A DNA stretch of 64,000 nt from NCBI RefSeq assembly GCF_030145815.1, contig NZ_JAIXHL010000003.1, positions 124,001-188,000 on the forward strand, read 5' to 3'. Both the position numbers and the translations under genes were made by a program. This DNA comes from Sphingomonas sp. Its GTDB lineage: Bacteria > Pseudomonadota > Alphaproteobacteria > Sphingomonadales > Sphingomonadaceae. Below, piece after piece: positions 37,501-46,130 of this stretch; positions within the stretch are counted from its first letter, which is position 1; every line of letters starts with the position of its first letter. The notes under the pieces are model-generated. The model did no database searches. It saw only the letters and a list, made by a program, of their open reading frames with translations, and was not told the DNA's origin.

Positions 37501-38011
37501 CGCCGCGCTGATCGAGGATGCGCGCTGGCGCACCTCGGCGCGCGGCAAGCGTTACATGATGGCGACGCTCTCCGATGCGAGCGGGTCGGTGCCGTGCACC
37601 TGTTTCGAGGAGTTCACCGCCAAGGAGATGGAGGATGCGGCGCGCATCGGCGGATGCGGCATCCTGACCGTCGAGCTCGACCGGCGGCCGGGCGAGGACA
37701 GCGCACGCGTAACGGTGCGCAAGGTGCAGCCGTTCGAGGGGATGGCGAAGGACGTTCGCCTGACTTTGCGCATGGCGGTGCGTGAGGCTGGTGCGCTGGC
37801 GGCGGTGGCCAAATTGCTGGAGGACGCGCGCGGCGGGCGGTGCGAGGTGGTGATCGACGCGCCGCTGCCCGATGGCGGGGAGGCGGAACTGGTGCTGGGG
37901 CGCAACTTCCGGCTCGACGGCGAGCTGGCGACGCGGATCGAGGGATTGCCGGGGATCGAGCGCGCCGAACTCAAGCCGACCGAGCAGCCGAGGCTTGCGC
38001 TGGCGAGCTAA
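34529..38011 (+). CDS. dnaE: DNA polymerase III subunit alpha
   Basis: The replicative polymerase catalytic subunit, 1160 residues. The PHP domain opens FVPLRVFSAYTMLEGAIEPK. The polymerase core shows GPGRGSGAGSVVAWAL and the catalytic aspartates in PDFDIDFCETRRGEVIRYVQ. FNKSHAAAYALLAYHTAWLK and the OB-fold near residue 1000 (GKRYMMATLSDASGSVPCTC) follow. Length equals standard DnaE1, not the shorter error-prone DnaE2. ATG 34529 is chosen from the family start MPHSGFVPLR; the frame is open 44 codons further upstream through the repeat. Confidence 0.97.
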   Translation: MPHSGFVPLRVFSAYTMLEGAIEPKAIASRARELGFPAAGLCDRNGLYAAMSYSDAAKKAGVQPIVGSLLCVERPDVPDGVTPPLDWLALFAQDATGYENLCHLVSMAHLDRPIEKDAHVPFAALEGRTDGLIALTAGREGALARLFAEEQEDAALAYADRLQGLFGDRLYIEIIRRLDEVEARAEPKLLDLAYDRGLPIVATNPACYAVPDFHQAHDAMLCIAGSAYVASDDRQRSSPDAWMKPATEMKRLFDDLPEAIDNTLVVAQRCAFAAPKRKPILPSLAGDIEGEAAQLRADARAGLEARLETAGVTDPAKRQEYFDRLAFETDIIVQMGFPGYFLIVADFIKWAKANGIPVGPGRGSGAGSVVAWALTITDLDPLALGLLFERFLNPERVSMPDFDIDFCETRRGEVIRYVQQKYGRNQVAQIITFGTMKARAVLKDTGRVLQMSYGQVDRLAKLVPNHPTDPWTLSRSLNGVSEFKAEYDGASDVRHLIDLAMRLEGLPRHSSTHAAGVVIGDRPLAELVPLYRDPRSDMPVTQFDMKYVEGAGLVKFDFLGLKTLSVLQKAVDLLAARNISIDLAALGWDDPAVYELLQRGETVGVFQLESEGMRRTLTAVRPTNFGDIIALVSLYRPGPMDNIPMFGRRKQGLEPIEYPHPLLEEILKETYGIFVYQEQVMQAAQILAGYSLGGADLLRRAMGKKIKAEMDAQRALFVEGCAKVNNISEAKANELFDLIDKFAGYGFNKSHAAAYALLAYHTAWLKAHYPHEFYAASMCFELGQTEKLAVFVEDMKRLGTPCLPPDINASEAEFSVAEHGDGFAVRYALAGLKGVGERAMELLVEERQAKGRFQSLDDFARRVDPRLLNKRQVEALAGAGAFDSVAPDRAKVHAAAETIMAVAQRTHENRTSGQGGLFGEAEPVGSAIQLPKSAHWTLGQRIEAEKEAFGFFFSAHPLDRYQHLAKLHSARSIASLNEIEIAEGGRAGATIAALIEDARWRTSARGKRYMMATLSDASGSVPCTCFEEFTAKEMEDAARIGGCGILTVELDRRPGEDSARVTVRKVQPFEGMAKDVRLTLRMAVREAGALAAVAKLLEDARGGRCEVVIDAPLPDGGEAELVLGRNFRLDGELATRIEGLPGIERAELKPTEQPRLALAS

Positions 38012-38467
38012 TCAGCCGCCACGGACGGGCGGGGGGACGTTTCCGCACTGGTTTTTCGCAATGGGATCCCAGACGAAAATCCGGAAATCGCGCATGCCGA
38101 ATTTTTCAGCGCGCGACGTGATACCGGCGAAATTCGGGAGCGATTGCCGCGGCTTCAGGTGAAAGATCGCGCCGCTGCCCCAACTTGAATCCAGGCCGAA
38201 CGCGGTGAAGCTGACCATGATGCACTTGGGCTGGCGATTGGTGTTCTGAGCCCAGACGGAGATGTTGTCAGTCTGCCAGCGCCGTTCATATTTGCTGATG
38301 AAATCGCCCTGATAGCGATTGACCATGACGCCATCGACCAGCTGCGTGCTCGCGGTCTGGCCCTGATTGTAGCGTAGGTTCAAATGGGGATAGAAGCCAA
38401 GCTTCGCATTTGCCGGGGTCGCCAAGAGGCTCATGGCGATCATCAGCGTTGCTGCGGTCCTGTTCAT
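38012..38467 (-). CDS. Secreted hypothetical protein
   Basis: A 151-residue exported protein with a clear signal peptide (MNRTAATLMIAMSLLATPAN, cleavage after ANA). The mature part is mixed alpha/beta with two Cys (QPKCIMVSF and KNQCGNVPP) that could form a disulfide, and a basic middle region. ATG 38467 is preferred for the signal peptide. It is convergent with dnaE with 0 bp between the stops. No family is recognised. Confidence 0.65.
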   Translation of the reverse strand: MNRTAATLMIAMSLLATPANAKLGFYPHLNLRYNQGQTASTQLVDGVMVNRYQGDFISKYERRWQTDNISVWAQNTNRQPKCIMVSFTAFGLDSSWGSGAIFHLKPRQSLPNFAGITSRAEKFGMRDFRIFVWDPIAKNQCGNVPPPVRGG

Positions 38468-38650
38468 TCCGTGCCCCCAAACATCAATCATACCCTTGGC
38501 GTGCCTAGCTTCCGGCGGGCATGCATTACAACTGGCAAGTCCGAACAGCCAAGGCTGGCGCTGGCGAGCTGATACCGACCCCTTGCATCGCTGCGCTCGA
38601 ACGGACAGGATGGCCTTACGAATACGGAAAGCCGTACGAACAAGGAGAGA

Positions 38651-40252
38651 ATGATGCTGGGCGCGATGCAGGATTTCGAGCTTCGGGTACCTCGGGTGAT
38701 CGAGCATGCCGAGCGCGAATATGGATCGCGTGAGATCATCAGCCGCTGGGCCGATGGCAGCGAGACCGTGACCAACTGGGCGGGCATCGCGCGGGATAGC
38801 CGCAAGCTGGGCCAAGCGCTGGAACGGCGCGGCATCCGCAAGGGCGATCGGGTCGCGACGCTGGCGATGAACCATAGCCGCCACCTAGTCGCGTGGCACG
38901 GCACGATCGGCATGGGTGGCATCATCCACACGATCAATCCGCGTCTGTTCGAGGATCAGCTCGCCTATATCGGCAACCATGCCGAGGATCGGGTGCTGAT
39001 CTATGATCGCATGTTCCAGCCGATCGTCGACAAGCTGAAGCCGCAGTGGAAAACGATCGAGCATTACATCGTCTTTGATGGCGACGGCCCGGACAGCTTT
39101 GAGGCGGTGATCGGTGCCGAAGATGGCAATTACGTGTGGGTAGAGGGCAGTGAGCGCGAGCCGTGCATGCTCTGTTATACCAGCGGCACGACCGGTAATC
39201 CCAAAGGCGTGCTCTATACCCACCGTTCGTCGATGATCCATGCGATGGCGGAACTGCAGCCGGCGGTGTTCGACCTGTCGACGCAGGCGGTGGTGCTCCC
39301 GGTGGTGCCGATGTTCCATGCGGTCGGCTGGGGTCTGCCGTTTGCCGCGCCGATGGCGGGGGTGAAGCTGGTCATGTCGGCGGTCAATGACGGCAAGACG
39401 CTGTGCGACTTGATGAACCGCGAGCGGGTGACGCACACCGCTGGCGTGCCGACCGTCTGGTTCGCGATGTTCCAGCACATCGACGCGACCGGTGAGGCGC
39501 CGCGGCATCTTAAGGTCGTGACGATCGGCGGTTCGGCGGCGCCGCGCGCGATGATCGAGCGGATCATGAAGATGGGCGCGCGGGTCAACCACGCCTGGGG
39601 CATGACCGAAACCTCGCCGATCGGGACGATGGGCGCGCCGACGCATGACTGGGACGAACTGAGCTTTGAGGAAAAGGTCGAAAAGACCGTGTTTCAGGGG
39701 CGCGCGCCGTTCGGCGTCGAGCTGCGCATCGTGGATGAAGACGGCAATCTTCTGCCGCGCGACGGGGTCAGCTCGGGTCGGCTGCAGATCAAGGGGCCGT
39801 GGATCATCAAGCAATATTTCCAGGACACGAACGGGCCGTGCCTGACCGTGGATGGCTGGTTCGACACCGGCGACGTCGCGGTGCTGCATCCCGACGGGAT
39901 CATGCAGATTACCGACCGCGCCAAGGATGTGATCAAGTCCGGCGGCGAGTGGATCAGCTCGGTCGAACTGGAAAATGCCGCGGTCGGCTGCCCGGGCGTG
40001 GCCGAAGCGGCGGCGATCGGCATTTATCATCCCAAATGGGACGAGCGCCCGCTGCTGCTGGTGGTGCGCAAGCCGGGGAGCGATGTGACGGCGATGCAGG
40101 TGCAACATCATCTGGCGACGCAGGTCGCGAAATGGTGGCTGCCCGACGAGATCCATTTCGTCGCCGAACTGCCGCACACTGCGACCGGCAAGCTGCTCAA
40201 GACGGCGCTGCGCGAACAATATCGCGACTTCCGCTTCGCGGCGGCGGGGTGA
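38651..40252 (+). CDS. Fatty-acyl-CoA synthetase, AlkK/medium-chain type
   Basis: An ANL-superfamily ligase of 533 residues that activates fatty acids to acyl-CoA through an acyl-AMP. The AMP-binding P-loop is [19 protein letters not shown] (about residue 177). [28 protein letters not shown] and [20 protein letters not shown] follow, and the C-terminal Lys is in [12 protein letters not shown]. Closest in pattern to AlkK-like long/medium-chain acyl-CoA synthetases. The start is the first of two adjacent ATGs after AAGGAGAGA; the second would shorten it by one residue. Transcribed alone. Confidence 0.9.
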   Translation: MMLGAMQDFELRVPRVIEHAEREYGSREIISRWADGSETVTNWAGIARDSRKLGQALERRGIRKGDRVATLAMNHSRHLVAWHGTIGMGGIIHTINPRLFEDQLAYIGNHAEDRVLIYDRMFQPIVDKLKPQWKTIEHYIVFDGDGPDSFEAVIGAEDGNYVWVEGSEREPCMLCYTSGTTGNPKGVLYTHRSSMIHAMAELQPAVFDLSTQAVVLPVVPMFHAVGWGLPFAAPMAGVKLVMSAVNDGKTLCDLMNRERVTHTAGVPTVWFAMFQHIDATGEAPRHLKVVTIGGSAAPRAMIERIMKMGARVNHAWGMTETSPIGTMGAPTHDWDELSFEEKVEKTVFQGRAPFGVELRIVDEDGNLLPRDGVSSGRLQIKGPWIIKQYFQDTNGPCLTVDGWFDTGDVAVLHPDGIMQITDRAKDVIKSGGEWISSVELENAAVGCPGVAEAAAIGIYHPKWDERPLLLVVRKPGSDVTAMQVQHHLATQVAKWWLPDEIHFVAELPHTATGKLLKTALREQYRDFRFAAAG

Positions 40253-40269
40253 CCCGCCGCCGGTAGCGC

Positions 40270-40812
40270 TCAGGCCCGGCGTTTCTGAAATGGGCGGGGC
40301 AGGGTTCCGAGCGTGGCGGCCGCGACCAGTGCGACGAGCAAACCGATCGGTAGAATTTCGGTCAGGGTGATCAGCACGCGAAACAGCGGGTTGGCGTAGA
40401 GTTCCTGCATCTGCGCCATCTGCGCCTGTATTGAAGCCAGTTCGCTGGCCGTGGCGCCCGCTGCGCGCCGTTCTTCGAGCATGCGCGCGCTCATGTCCGC
40501 GATGAAATCTCCGCCATTGATCGCCAGCACTGCCTCCCACGCGACGACGTAGAACAGGCTGGCGATCAGCGCGATTGCCGCGCCCATGCCAAGGGCAGGG
40601 AGAAAGCGGATCACCCCGCCGCACTGATCGTCGCGATAACGCTTCACCGCGACGAAGATGGCAGTGAAGGCGATCAGCATGATGAGATAGCCGATCGCCA
40701 TGCCGACCGCGCCGCTCGGCGGATTGTCGGCCATCAGCGTGCCCATCAGGAACAGCGGAATGGCGACAGCGAAACCGGCGATGACGCCATAGGTCAGAAT
40801 GATACGCTGCAT
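40270..40812 (-). CDS. DUF4199-like membrane protein
   Basis: A 180-residue protein with four hydrophobic segments (starting MQRIILTYGVIAGFAVAIPL) and a soluble helix between segments three and four (RMLEERRAAGATASELASIQ, AQMAQMQELYANPLFRVLIT). The layout, with GYLIMLIAFTAIFVAVKRYR, matches the DUF4199 family. ATG 40812 has GGAGGGAG upstream. It lies 98 bp downstream of the membrane-bound LuxR gene on the same strand. Function unknown. Confidence 0.7.
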   Translation of the reverse strand: MQRIILTYGVIAGFAVAIPLFLMGTLMADNPPSGAVGMAIGYLIMLIAFTAIFVAVKRYRDDQCGGVIRFLPALGMGAAIALIASLFYVVAWEAVLAINGGDFIADMSARMLEERRAAGATASELASIQAQMAQMQELYANPLFRVLITLTEILPIGLLVALVAAATLGTLPRPFQKRRA

Positions 40813-40910
40813 GGTGCTCCCTCCTTTTGCTTCAGGTCGAACTGGGCATTGGCGACCAAGCCGGGCAATCGCCCAAAGGGGTGATTTGCCCCCGATCACC
40901 CGAATTTCGC

Positions 40911-41354
40911 TCAGGGCAGCAAACCGATCTCACGCGCCCGCGCAATCGCGTCGGTGCGTCGCCGCGCGCCGAGCTTCTCGAACAACCGCGCGACATGCGT
41001 CTTCACCGTATTCGGTGATACGTCGAGCCGGCGGGCAATCTCCTTGTTCGAATAGCCAGCTGCCAGTTCGACCAGCACCGCCATCTCGCGCTCGCTGACC
41101 CCCAGCGATTTGCGCGCATCCGGGTTGCCGGGCTCGCGCACCGGCGCCGGGCGGCCAAGCACCCGCGCGCCGACATAGAGACCCAGCGCAAGAAAGCCGA
41201 TCGCGACGAGCAGGAGATAGAATTCGAACGACAGCGTCCGTGCGATCCATCGATAATCCAGCCACTGCAGCAGCGCCGCTGCCAGCGCCAGCAGCACGCC
41301 GTAAAGCGCGGCGTGTCGCCACCAATGCAGATTGGGCCAGCGTGACTTAGCCAT
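40911..41354 (-). CDS. Membrane-anchored LuxR-type DNA-binding protein
   Basis: A 147-residue protein with two hydrophobic helices at the N-terminus (AALYGVLLALAAALLQWL and FEFYLLLVAIGFLALGLYVG) followed by a GerE/LuxR helix-turn-helix (SEREMAVLVELAAGYSNKEI, RRLDVSPNTVKTHVARLFEK). There is no receiver or ligand domain, so the membrane part probably senses the signal or holds the regulator at the membrane. It precedes a DUF4199 protein on the same strand, which may be its partner or target. Confidence 0.8.
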   Translation of the reverse strand: MAKSRWPNLHWWRHAALYGVLLALAAALLQWLDYRWIARTLSFEFYLLLVAIGFLALGLYVGARVLGRPAPVREPGNPDARKSLGVSEREMAVLVELAAGYSNKEIARRLDVSPNTVKTHVARLFEKLGARRRTDAIARAREIGLLP

Positions 41355-41660
41355 GCTGCGAACATTGCCCGGCACCCGGCGCAATGCAACTGCTTCACTT
41401 GGGGCGTCGATCCCGCGTCTTGCAAGCTGCGATCATTCAAGCTAATGGCCTGCCCGCACACGGGGCGTCCGTGTGTCTGATTGGAGACGATCATTGCTGG
41501 ATCAATACCGAATAATGGGCTTTGTCCCGGGTATCACCAGCACCCTTCCGTAACGCCTGCCCAGGCGCCGCGGGGGTGATGGATCCCCTGCGCAAATCCC
41601 GAAATCGAGGACTTTGAACCGGGTCCATGGCGCGTGCCGTGCGCCCGGCTGGGATGGGCT
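41355..41660. other. 306-bp intergenic region between luxR-like and AAA+ genes
   Basis: A divergent control region. One hairpin is visible, CACACGG/CCGTGTG at 41457-41475. I see no gene and no strong promoter match. Confidence 0.4.
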
Positions 41661-43613
41661 ATGTTGCATGAACATGATGTGGTCCGCGCCATGCTGGTGC
41701 GGGCCGGGCGGGACGTTCCCGCCACGTCGCCGCTCGCAAAGGCGGTGCTGGGCTGGGCGAAGGCGCATGTGCGCTGGCTGTTCGGTGCGCCGGTGCCGAA
41801 GCTGGGCTGGCGCGACTTGAAGCGGATGACGGTGGAGGCTGGTACTCCGGCGACGGAATGCGCGCGTCCGGTCGAGATGGCTGCCCGGCTCGGCATCGCT
41901 CTGGGATTGAGCGATGCCGATATCCGCGCGCTGCTCGCCATCGTGGCGATCGAACGCTGTAGCCATGCGCGGACGCTGTCGCGGCTGCTGCTCGATCAGG
42001 AAATGGACCTGGGAGAAATTGTTGCCGGCATCGCTGGCGTCGATCCGCTGGCGGTGCGGCGGCTTGCGCCGGTGCGGCTGGGACTGGTCAGCCTGCATGA
42101 CCGGCGCGGCGGCGGGGTCGATGTCGAGTGCTGCTGGACGCTGGAGCGCGTGTTGGAGCGTGGCCCCGGCACCGACGACGAATTGCTCGAAGCGGTGATC
42201 GGGCCGCGTCAGCATGCGCGGCTGGCGTTGGGGGACTTTGCGCGGGTCGCGGGCGAGGTCGATTTCCTCGTTCGGCTACTCGCCGGGGCGATCGCGGCGC
42301 GTGCGCCGGGGATCAATGTGCTGATCCACGGGCCGCCCGGCACGGGCAAGACCGAACTCGCCCGCACGCTGGCGGCGTCGGCGGGGGCGAGCCTGTTCAG
42401 CGTCGGGGAGAGCGACGAATATGGCGAGGAACCGACGCGCAGCGAGCGGGTGTCGGCGTTGCGGCTGGCGCAGCGCATGCTCGCGGCGCGCGGCGGGTCG
42501 GCACTGCTGTTCGACGAGATGGAAGATCTGATCGGCGACGCCGATCCGGGCGATGGCGACTGGATGCGCGGTCGGCGCGGGTCGAAGCTGTGGGTAAACC
42601 GTCAGATCGAGACCAACGCCGTGCCGGTGATCTGGACCACCAATGCGGTGGGCAATATCGATCCGGCGATCCTGCGGCGGATGAGCTTCGTGCTGCGGCT
42701 CGACCCGCCGGTCGGCAAGGGTGCGACCGCGATGATCGAGCGGATCGCGCAGGACGAGCAGCTGGCACTTCCGCCGGGATTCGGCGCACTTGCCGACGCT
42801 GCGCCGGAGACGGCGAGCATCACCCGGGTCGCGGCGCGAGCGGGCCAGCTGGCGGGCAAGGCCGATGATGCCGTGCGCGCGGCACGGTCGCTGGTCGGGG
42901 CGCTGCGCAACGGGCGGATGGTGCATGCGGCGGAGGGAGCGATCGACCTCGACCTGTACGAGGGGGATCGCGACATCGCGGAACTTGTCGGTGCGATTGC
43001 CGCGCAGGATGCTCCGGCGGATGTGTCGCTGCTGCTCACCGGGCCGCCAGGCACAGGAAAGACCGAGCTTGCCGCGCATCTGGCGCGCGCGATGGAGCGG
43101 CCGCTGATCGTCAAGCGCGCATCGGACCTTTTGTCCAAATGGGTCGGCGGGACCGAGGCGAACATTGCCGAGGCGTTTGAGGAGGCAGAGCGGCGCGAGG
43201 GGCTGTTGCTGTTCGACGAGGCGGATTCGATCCTGTTCGACCGGACCACTGCCAAGGCAAGCTGGGAGGTGACGCAGGTCAACGAACTGCTGACTTGGCT
43301 GGACCGTCATCCGCTGCCGGTGGTCGCGGCGACCAACCATGTCGGCCGGCTTGATCCGGCGGCGCTGCGCCGGTTCGTGTTCAAGCTCGACCTGGCGCCG
43401 CTGGGGCGTGCGAAGGCGGCGCGGGCGTTCGAGCGGTTCTTCGGGCTTGCTGCGCCGGTGGCGTTGGCGGAGGTTGCGGGGCTGACGCCGGGCGACTTTG
43501 CGGTGGTGCGGCGGCAGCTGCGCTTCGGCAAGGCCGATCCGGAGCGGCTGATCGACCTGTTGCAGGCGGAGGTTGCGGCGAAGCCGGGCGGGCAGGGACG
43601 GATGGGGTTCTAA
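41661..43613 (+). CDS. Tandem AAA+ ATPase of unknown function
   Basis: A 650-residue protein with a helical N-terminal region (residues about 1-200) and two AAA+ modules. Module 1 has Walker A GPPGTGKTELART (about residue 223) and Walker B SALLFDEMEDLIGDADPGDG. Module 2 has Walker A TGPPGTGKTELAAHLARAME (about residue 460), KWVGGTEANIAEAFEEAERR and Walker B GLLLFDEADSILFDR, with ATNHVGRLDPAALRRFVF carrying the arginine finger. This resembles Cdc48/SpoVK-like remodelling ATPases, but the N-terminal region is not a known adaptor. ATG 41661 is preferred to GTG 41634. It converges on a radical SAM gene, overlapping by 4 bp. Confidence 0.85.
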   Translation: MLHEHDVVRAMLVRAGRDVPATSPLAKAVLGWAKAHVRWLFGAPVPKLGWRDLKRMTVEAGTPATECARPVEMAARLGIALGLSDADIRALLAIVAIERCSHARTLSRLLLDQEMDLGEIVAGIAGVDPLAVRRLAPVRLGLVSLHDRRGGGVDVECCWTLERVLERGPGTDDELLEAVIGPRQHARLALGDFARVAGEVDFLVRLLAGAIAARAPGINVLIHGPPGTGKTELARTLAASAGASLFSVGESDEYGEEPTRSERVSALRLAQRMLAARGGSALLFDEMEDLIGDADPGDGDWMRGRRGSKLWVNRQIETNAVPVIWTTNAVGNIDPAILRRMSFVLRLDPPVGKGATAMIERIAQDEQLALPPGFGALADAAPETASITRVAARAGQLAGKADDAVRAARSLVGALRNGRMVHAAEGAIDLDLYEGDRDIAELVGAIAAQDAPADVSLLLTGPPGTGKTELAAHLARAMERPLIVKRASDLLSKWVGGTEANIAEAFEEAERREGLLLFDEADSILFDRTTAKASWEVTQVNELLTWLDRHPLPVVAATNHVGRLDPAALRRFVFKLDLAPLGRAKAARAFERFFGLAAPVALAEVAGLTPGDFAVVRRQLRFGKADPERLIDLLQAEVAAKPGGQGRMGF

Positions 43614-44680
43614 AACAGCTCCCCCTGATCCCCGGCGGGCGGGCGGAACAGGTCGCGGCGGAGCGGGGGGAAGGGCTGGTCGAGCCCGAAGCGCTTCGCT
43701 GCGATCCGGAAGCGGGTGCGCAGCAGTTCGGCCCATGGGCCCTGGCCGCGCATGCGGGTGTGGAAATTGGGGTCGTTGTCGCGGCCGCCGCGCAGGGACT
43801 GGATGGTCGCCATTACCTTGGCCGCGCGGTCGGGGAAATGTGCGTCGAGCCAGGCGCGAAACAGCGGAGCGACTTCGTGCGGCAGCCGCACGGGCAGGTA
43901 GAAGCAACCGAGCGCACCGGCCTCTGCTGCGCGCTCCATGATGTGTTCGATCTCATGATCGGTGATCGCCGGGATAACCGGGGAGAGCGAGACGAAGGTC
44001 GGGATGCCTGCAGCGCGCAGCTTTGCCACGGCGGCGAGGCGGCGTTCGGGGTGCGGGGCGCGGGGTTCGACGGTGCGCGCGACCTTGGGGTCGAGCGAGG
44101 TGATCGACAGCATGACCGCCGCCAGTCCCCTTGCCGCCATCGGCGCGAGCAGGTCGATGTCGCGCGTCACCCGATCGGACTTGGTGGTGATGGTGATCGG
44201 GTGGTTGCACTCGGCCAGCACCTCGATACAGCCCCGCGTGATCCGCCAAGTCGCCTCGATCGGCTGATAGGGGTCGGTATTGGTGCCGAACGCGATCGGC
44301 TCACACACATAGCCGCGCTTCGCCAACGCGGCGCGGAGCAGGGTTGGCGCGTCGGGCTTGGCGAACAACTTCGTCTCGAAGTCGAGCCCCGGTGACAGGT
44401 CGTGCCAGGCATGGGTGGGGCGCGCGAAGCAGTAGATGCAGCCATGCTCGCAGCCGCGATACGGGTTTACCGACCGATCGAACGGAATGTCCGGCGACTG
44501 GTTGCGCGACAGGATGGTGCGCGGATGCTCGACCGTGACGGTGGTGCGCAGCGGCGGTGCCGCGCCGTCGATATCGGTGCGCGCGTCCAGCCAGTCGCCA
44601 TCGGCCTCACGTGACGGCAGGGCGAAGCGCGTGCTTTCGCGATTATGCGTCGCGCCGCGAACGGGGCGGGGGCTGGCCAT
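43610..44680 (-). CDS. Radical SAM protein, PA0069/Rv2578c family
   Basis: A 356-residue radical S-adenosylmethionine protein. The 4Fe-4S motif is CEHGCIYC in NPYRGCEHGCIYCFARPTH near residue 75, a CxxxCxxC pattern. AFGTNTDPYQPIE and ITTKSDRVTRDIDLL follow, as in the spore-photoproduct-lyase-like branch. The reaction is unknown; a DNA-repair role has been guessed for relatives but is not shown by sequence. The C-terminus is basic and Pro-rich. Its stop overlaps that of the tandem AAA+ gene. Confidence 0.87.
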   Translation of the reverse strand: MASPRPVRGATHNRESTRFALPSREADGDWLDARTDIDGAAPPLRTTVTVEHPRTILSRNQSPDIPFDRSVNPYRGCEHGCIYCFARPTHAWHDLSPGLDFETKLFAKPDAPTLLRAALAKRGYVCEPIAFGTNTDPYQPIEATWRITRGCIEVLAECNHPITITTKSDRVTRDIDLLAPMAARGLAAVMLSITSLDPKVARTVEPRAPHPERRLAAVAKLRAAGIPTFVSLSPVIPAITDHEIEHIMERAAEAGALGCFYLPVRLPHEVAPLFRAWLDAHFPDRAAKVMATIQSLRGGRDNDPNFHTRMRGQGPWAELLRTRFRIAAKRFGLDQPFPPLRRDLFRPPAGDQGELF

Positions 44681-44814
44681 GGCGCTTCTTACCCCTCACG
44701 ATGAAACAAAACAAGAACGACGTGACGCAAAGCATTTCTTTGACGCGATCAATCCCACTGGCCGAACCGTCAGCCGCGGCCTAGTTGGACCCCCAGGACG
44801 CCGTGGAGGGCCGG

Positions 44815-46017
44815 ATGAAGCGTACAGGCTGGGTGATCTTCAGCGCGGCGGCGATCGTGACGATCGCCATGGGCGTGCGGCAGGCGTTCGGGCTGTTCCT
44901 GCCCGACATGAGCACGGATCTGAGCATCGGGCGTTCGAGCTTTGGCCTGTCGCTGGCGTTGCAGAATTTGCTGTTCGGGCTCGCCCAGCCCTTTGTCGGC
45001 GCGCTGGCGGATCGGCATGGCGCGGGGCGCGTCGTCGCTGGCGGGACGTTGCTATACGCCGCTGGGCTGATCGCCGCGTCGCTGGCGGGGAGTGCCATCG
45101 GACTGCATCTGTCGTTCGGGCTGATGGTCGGCATGGCGTTGTCGGCGACCACCTTTGTCGTGGTGCTGGGTGCGGTCGGTCGCGTGGTGACGCCGGAGCG
45201 CCGGAGCATGGCGTTCGGCATCGTGACCGCCGGAGGATCGCTCGGGCAATTTCTGGTGGTGCCGGCGGGGCAGCTGCTGATCGGCGAGCTCGGCTGGCGC
45301 ATGGCGCTGGTCGCGCTGGCGGGGCTGATCGCGGTGATGCTCGCGCTCGCGGTCGGTGTTTCGGGCAAGCCGCAGGCGGCGGGACCGCAGGCTGGTGGCG
45401 CGGGGCAGACGTTGCGTCAGGCGCTGGGCGAGGCGGCGGGGCATCGCGGCTTCTGGTTGCTCAACGCGGGCTTCTTTGTCTGTGGATTCCATGTCGCGTT
45501 TATCGCGACGCACTTCCCCGCCTATCTGACCGACAAGGGGCTGGGGCTGGCGATCGGCGCCAATGCACTGGCGCTGGTCGGGCTGTTCAACATCTTCGGG
45601 TCCTATCTCTTCGGTGTCTGGGGTGGCCGATGGAGCAAGAAGGGGCTGCTTGCGGCACTCTATGCCGCGCGGGGCGTGGTGATGATTGCGTTTCTTGTGA
45701 CGCCGTTGACCCCGGCAAGTGCGCTGCTGTTTGCGGCTGCGATGGGGTTCCTGTGGCTCGGCACGGTGCCGCTGACCAGCGGGTTGGTCGGGCAGATTTT
45801 TGGGATGCGCTATCTGTCGACACTCTACGGCATCGTGTTCCTGGGGCATCAACTGGGCAGCTTTTGCGGTGCGTGGATTGCGGGGCTGATGTTCGACTGG
45901 ACCGGAAGCTATGACAGTATCTGGGTCGCGTCGGTCGCGCTCGGCTTCATCGCTGCGCTGCTACACCTGCCGATCCCCGACCGGCCGGTCGCGCGAGTGC
46001 AGGAGGCCGCTGCATGA
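44815..46017 (+). CDS. MFS transporter, monocarboxylate/oxalate-formate type
   Basis: A 400-residue, 12-helix secondary transporter. It starts MKRTGWVIFSAAAIVTIAMG, with VRQAFGLFLPDMSTDLSIGR and the loop motif GALADRHGAGRV. LGTVPLTSGLVGQIFG and YLSTLYGIVFLGHQLGSFCG in the second half fit the oxalate/formate-monocarboxylate (OFA/MCT-like) branch. ATG 44815 is chosen for GGAGG upstream. The stop overlaps a small membrane-protein gene (ATGA). Substrate unknown. Confidence 0.85.
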   Translation: MKRTGWVIFSAAAIVTIAMGVRQAFGLFLPDMSTDLSIGRSSFGLSLALQNLLFGLAQPFVGALADRHGAGRVVAGGTLLYAAGLIAASLAGSAIGLHLSFGLMVGMALSATTFVVVLGAVGRVVTPERRSMAFGIVTAGGSLGQFLVVPAGQLLIGELGWRMALVALAGLIAVMLALAVGVSGKPQAAGPQAGGAGQTLRQALGEAAGHRGFWLLNAGFFVCGFHVAFIATHFPAYLTDKGLGLAIGANALALVGLFNIFGSYLFGVWGGRWSKKGLLAALYAARGVVMIAFLVTPLTPASALLFAAAMGFLWLGTVPLTSGLVGQIFGMRYLSTLYGIVFLGHQLGSFCGAWIAGLMFDWTGSYDSIWVASVALGFIAALLHLPIPDRPVARVQEAAA

Positions 46018-46127
46018 AGGCATTGGCGCTGATCGGGGTTGCGGCGTTGATCGCGGGCGGGTGGTGGTTGTGGCAGCGGGTCGGTGTCGATGTGGCGCTC
46101 GGCGCCGTCATCGCCTGGTGTGGCTGA
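46014..46127 (+). CDS. 37-residue membrane peptide coupled to the MFS transporter
   Basis: The ATG overlaps the stop of the transporter gene (ATGA). The peptide MKALALIGVAALIAGGWWLW plus QRVGVDVALGAVIAWCG has one or two hydrophobic helices. It is too short to be called by size, but the coupling and composition support it. Small accessory subunits beside OFA-type MFS genes are known; membership in such a family is likely but not proven here. Confidence 0.6.
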   Translation: MKALALIGVAALIAGGWWLWQRVGVDVALGAVIAWCG

Positions 46128-46130
46128 GGG

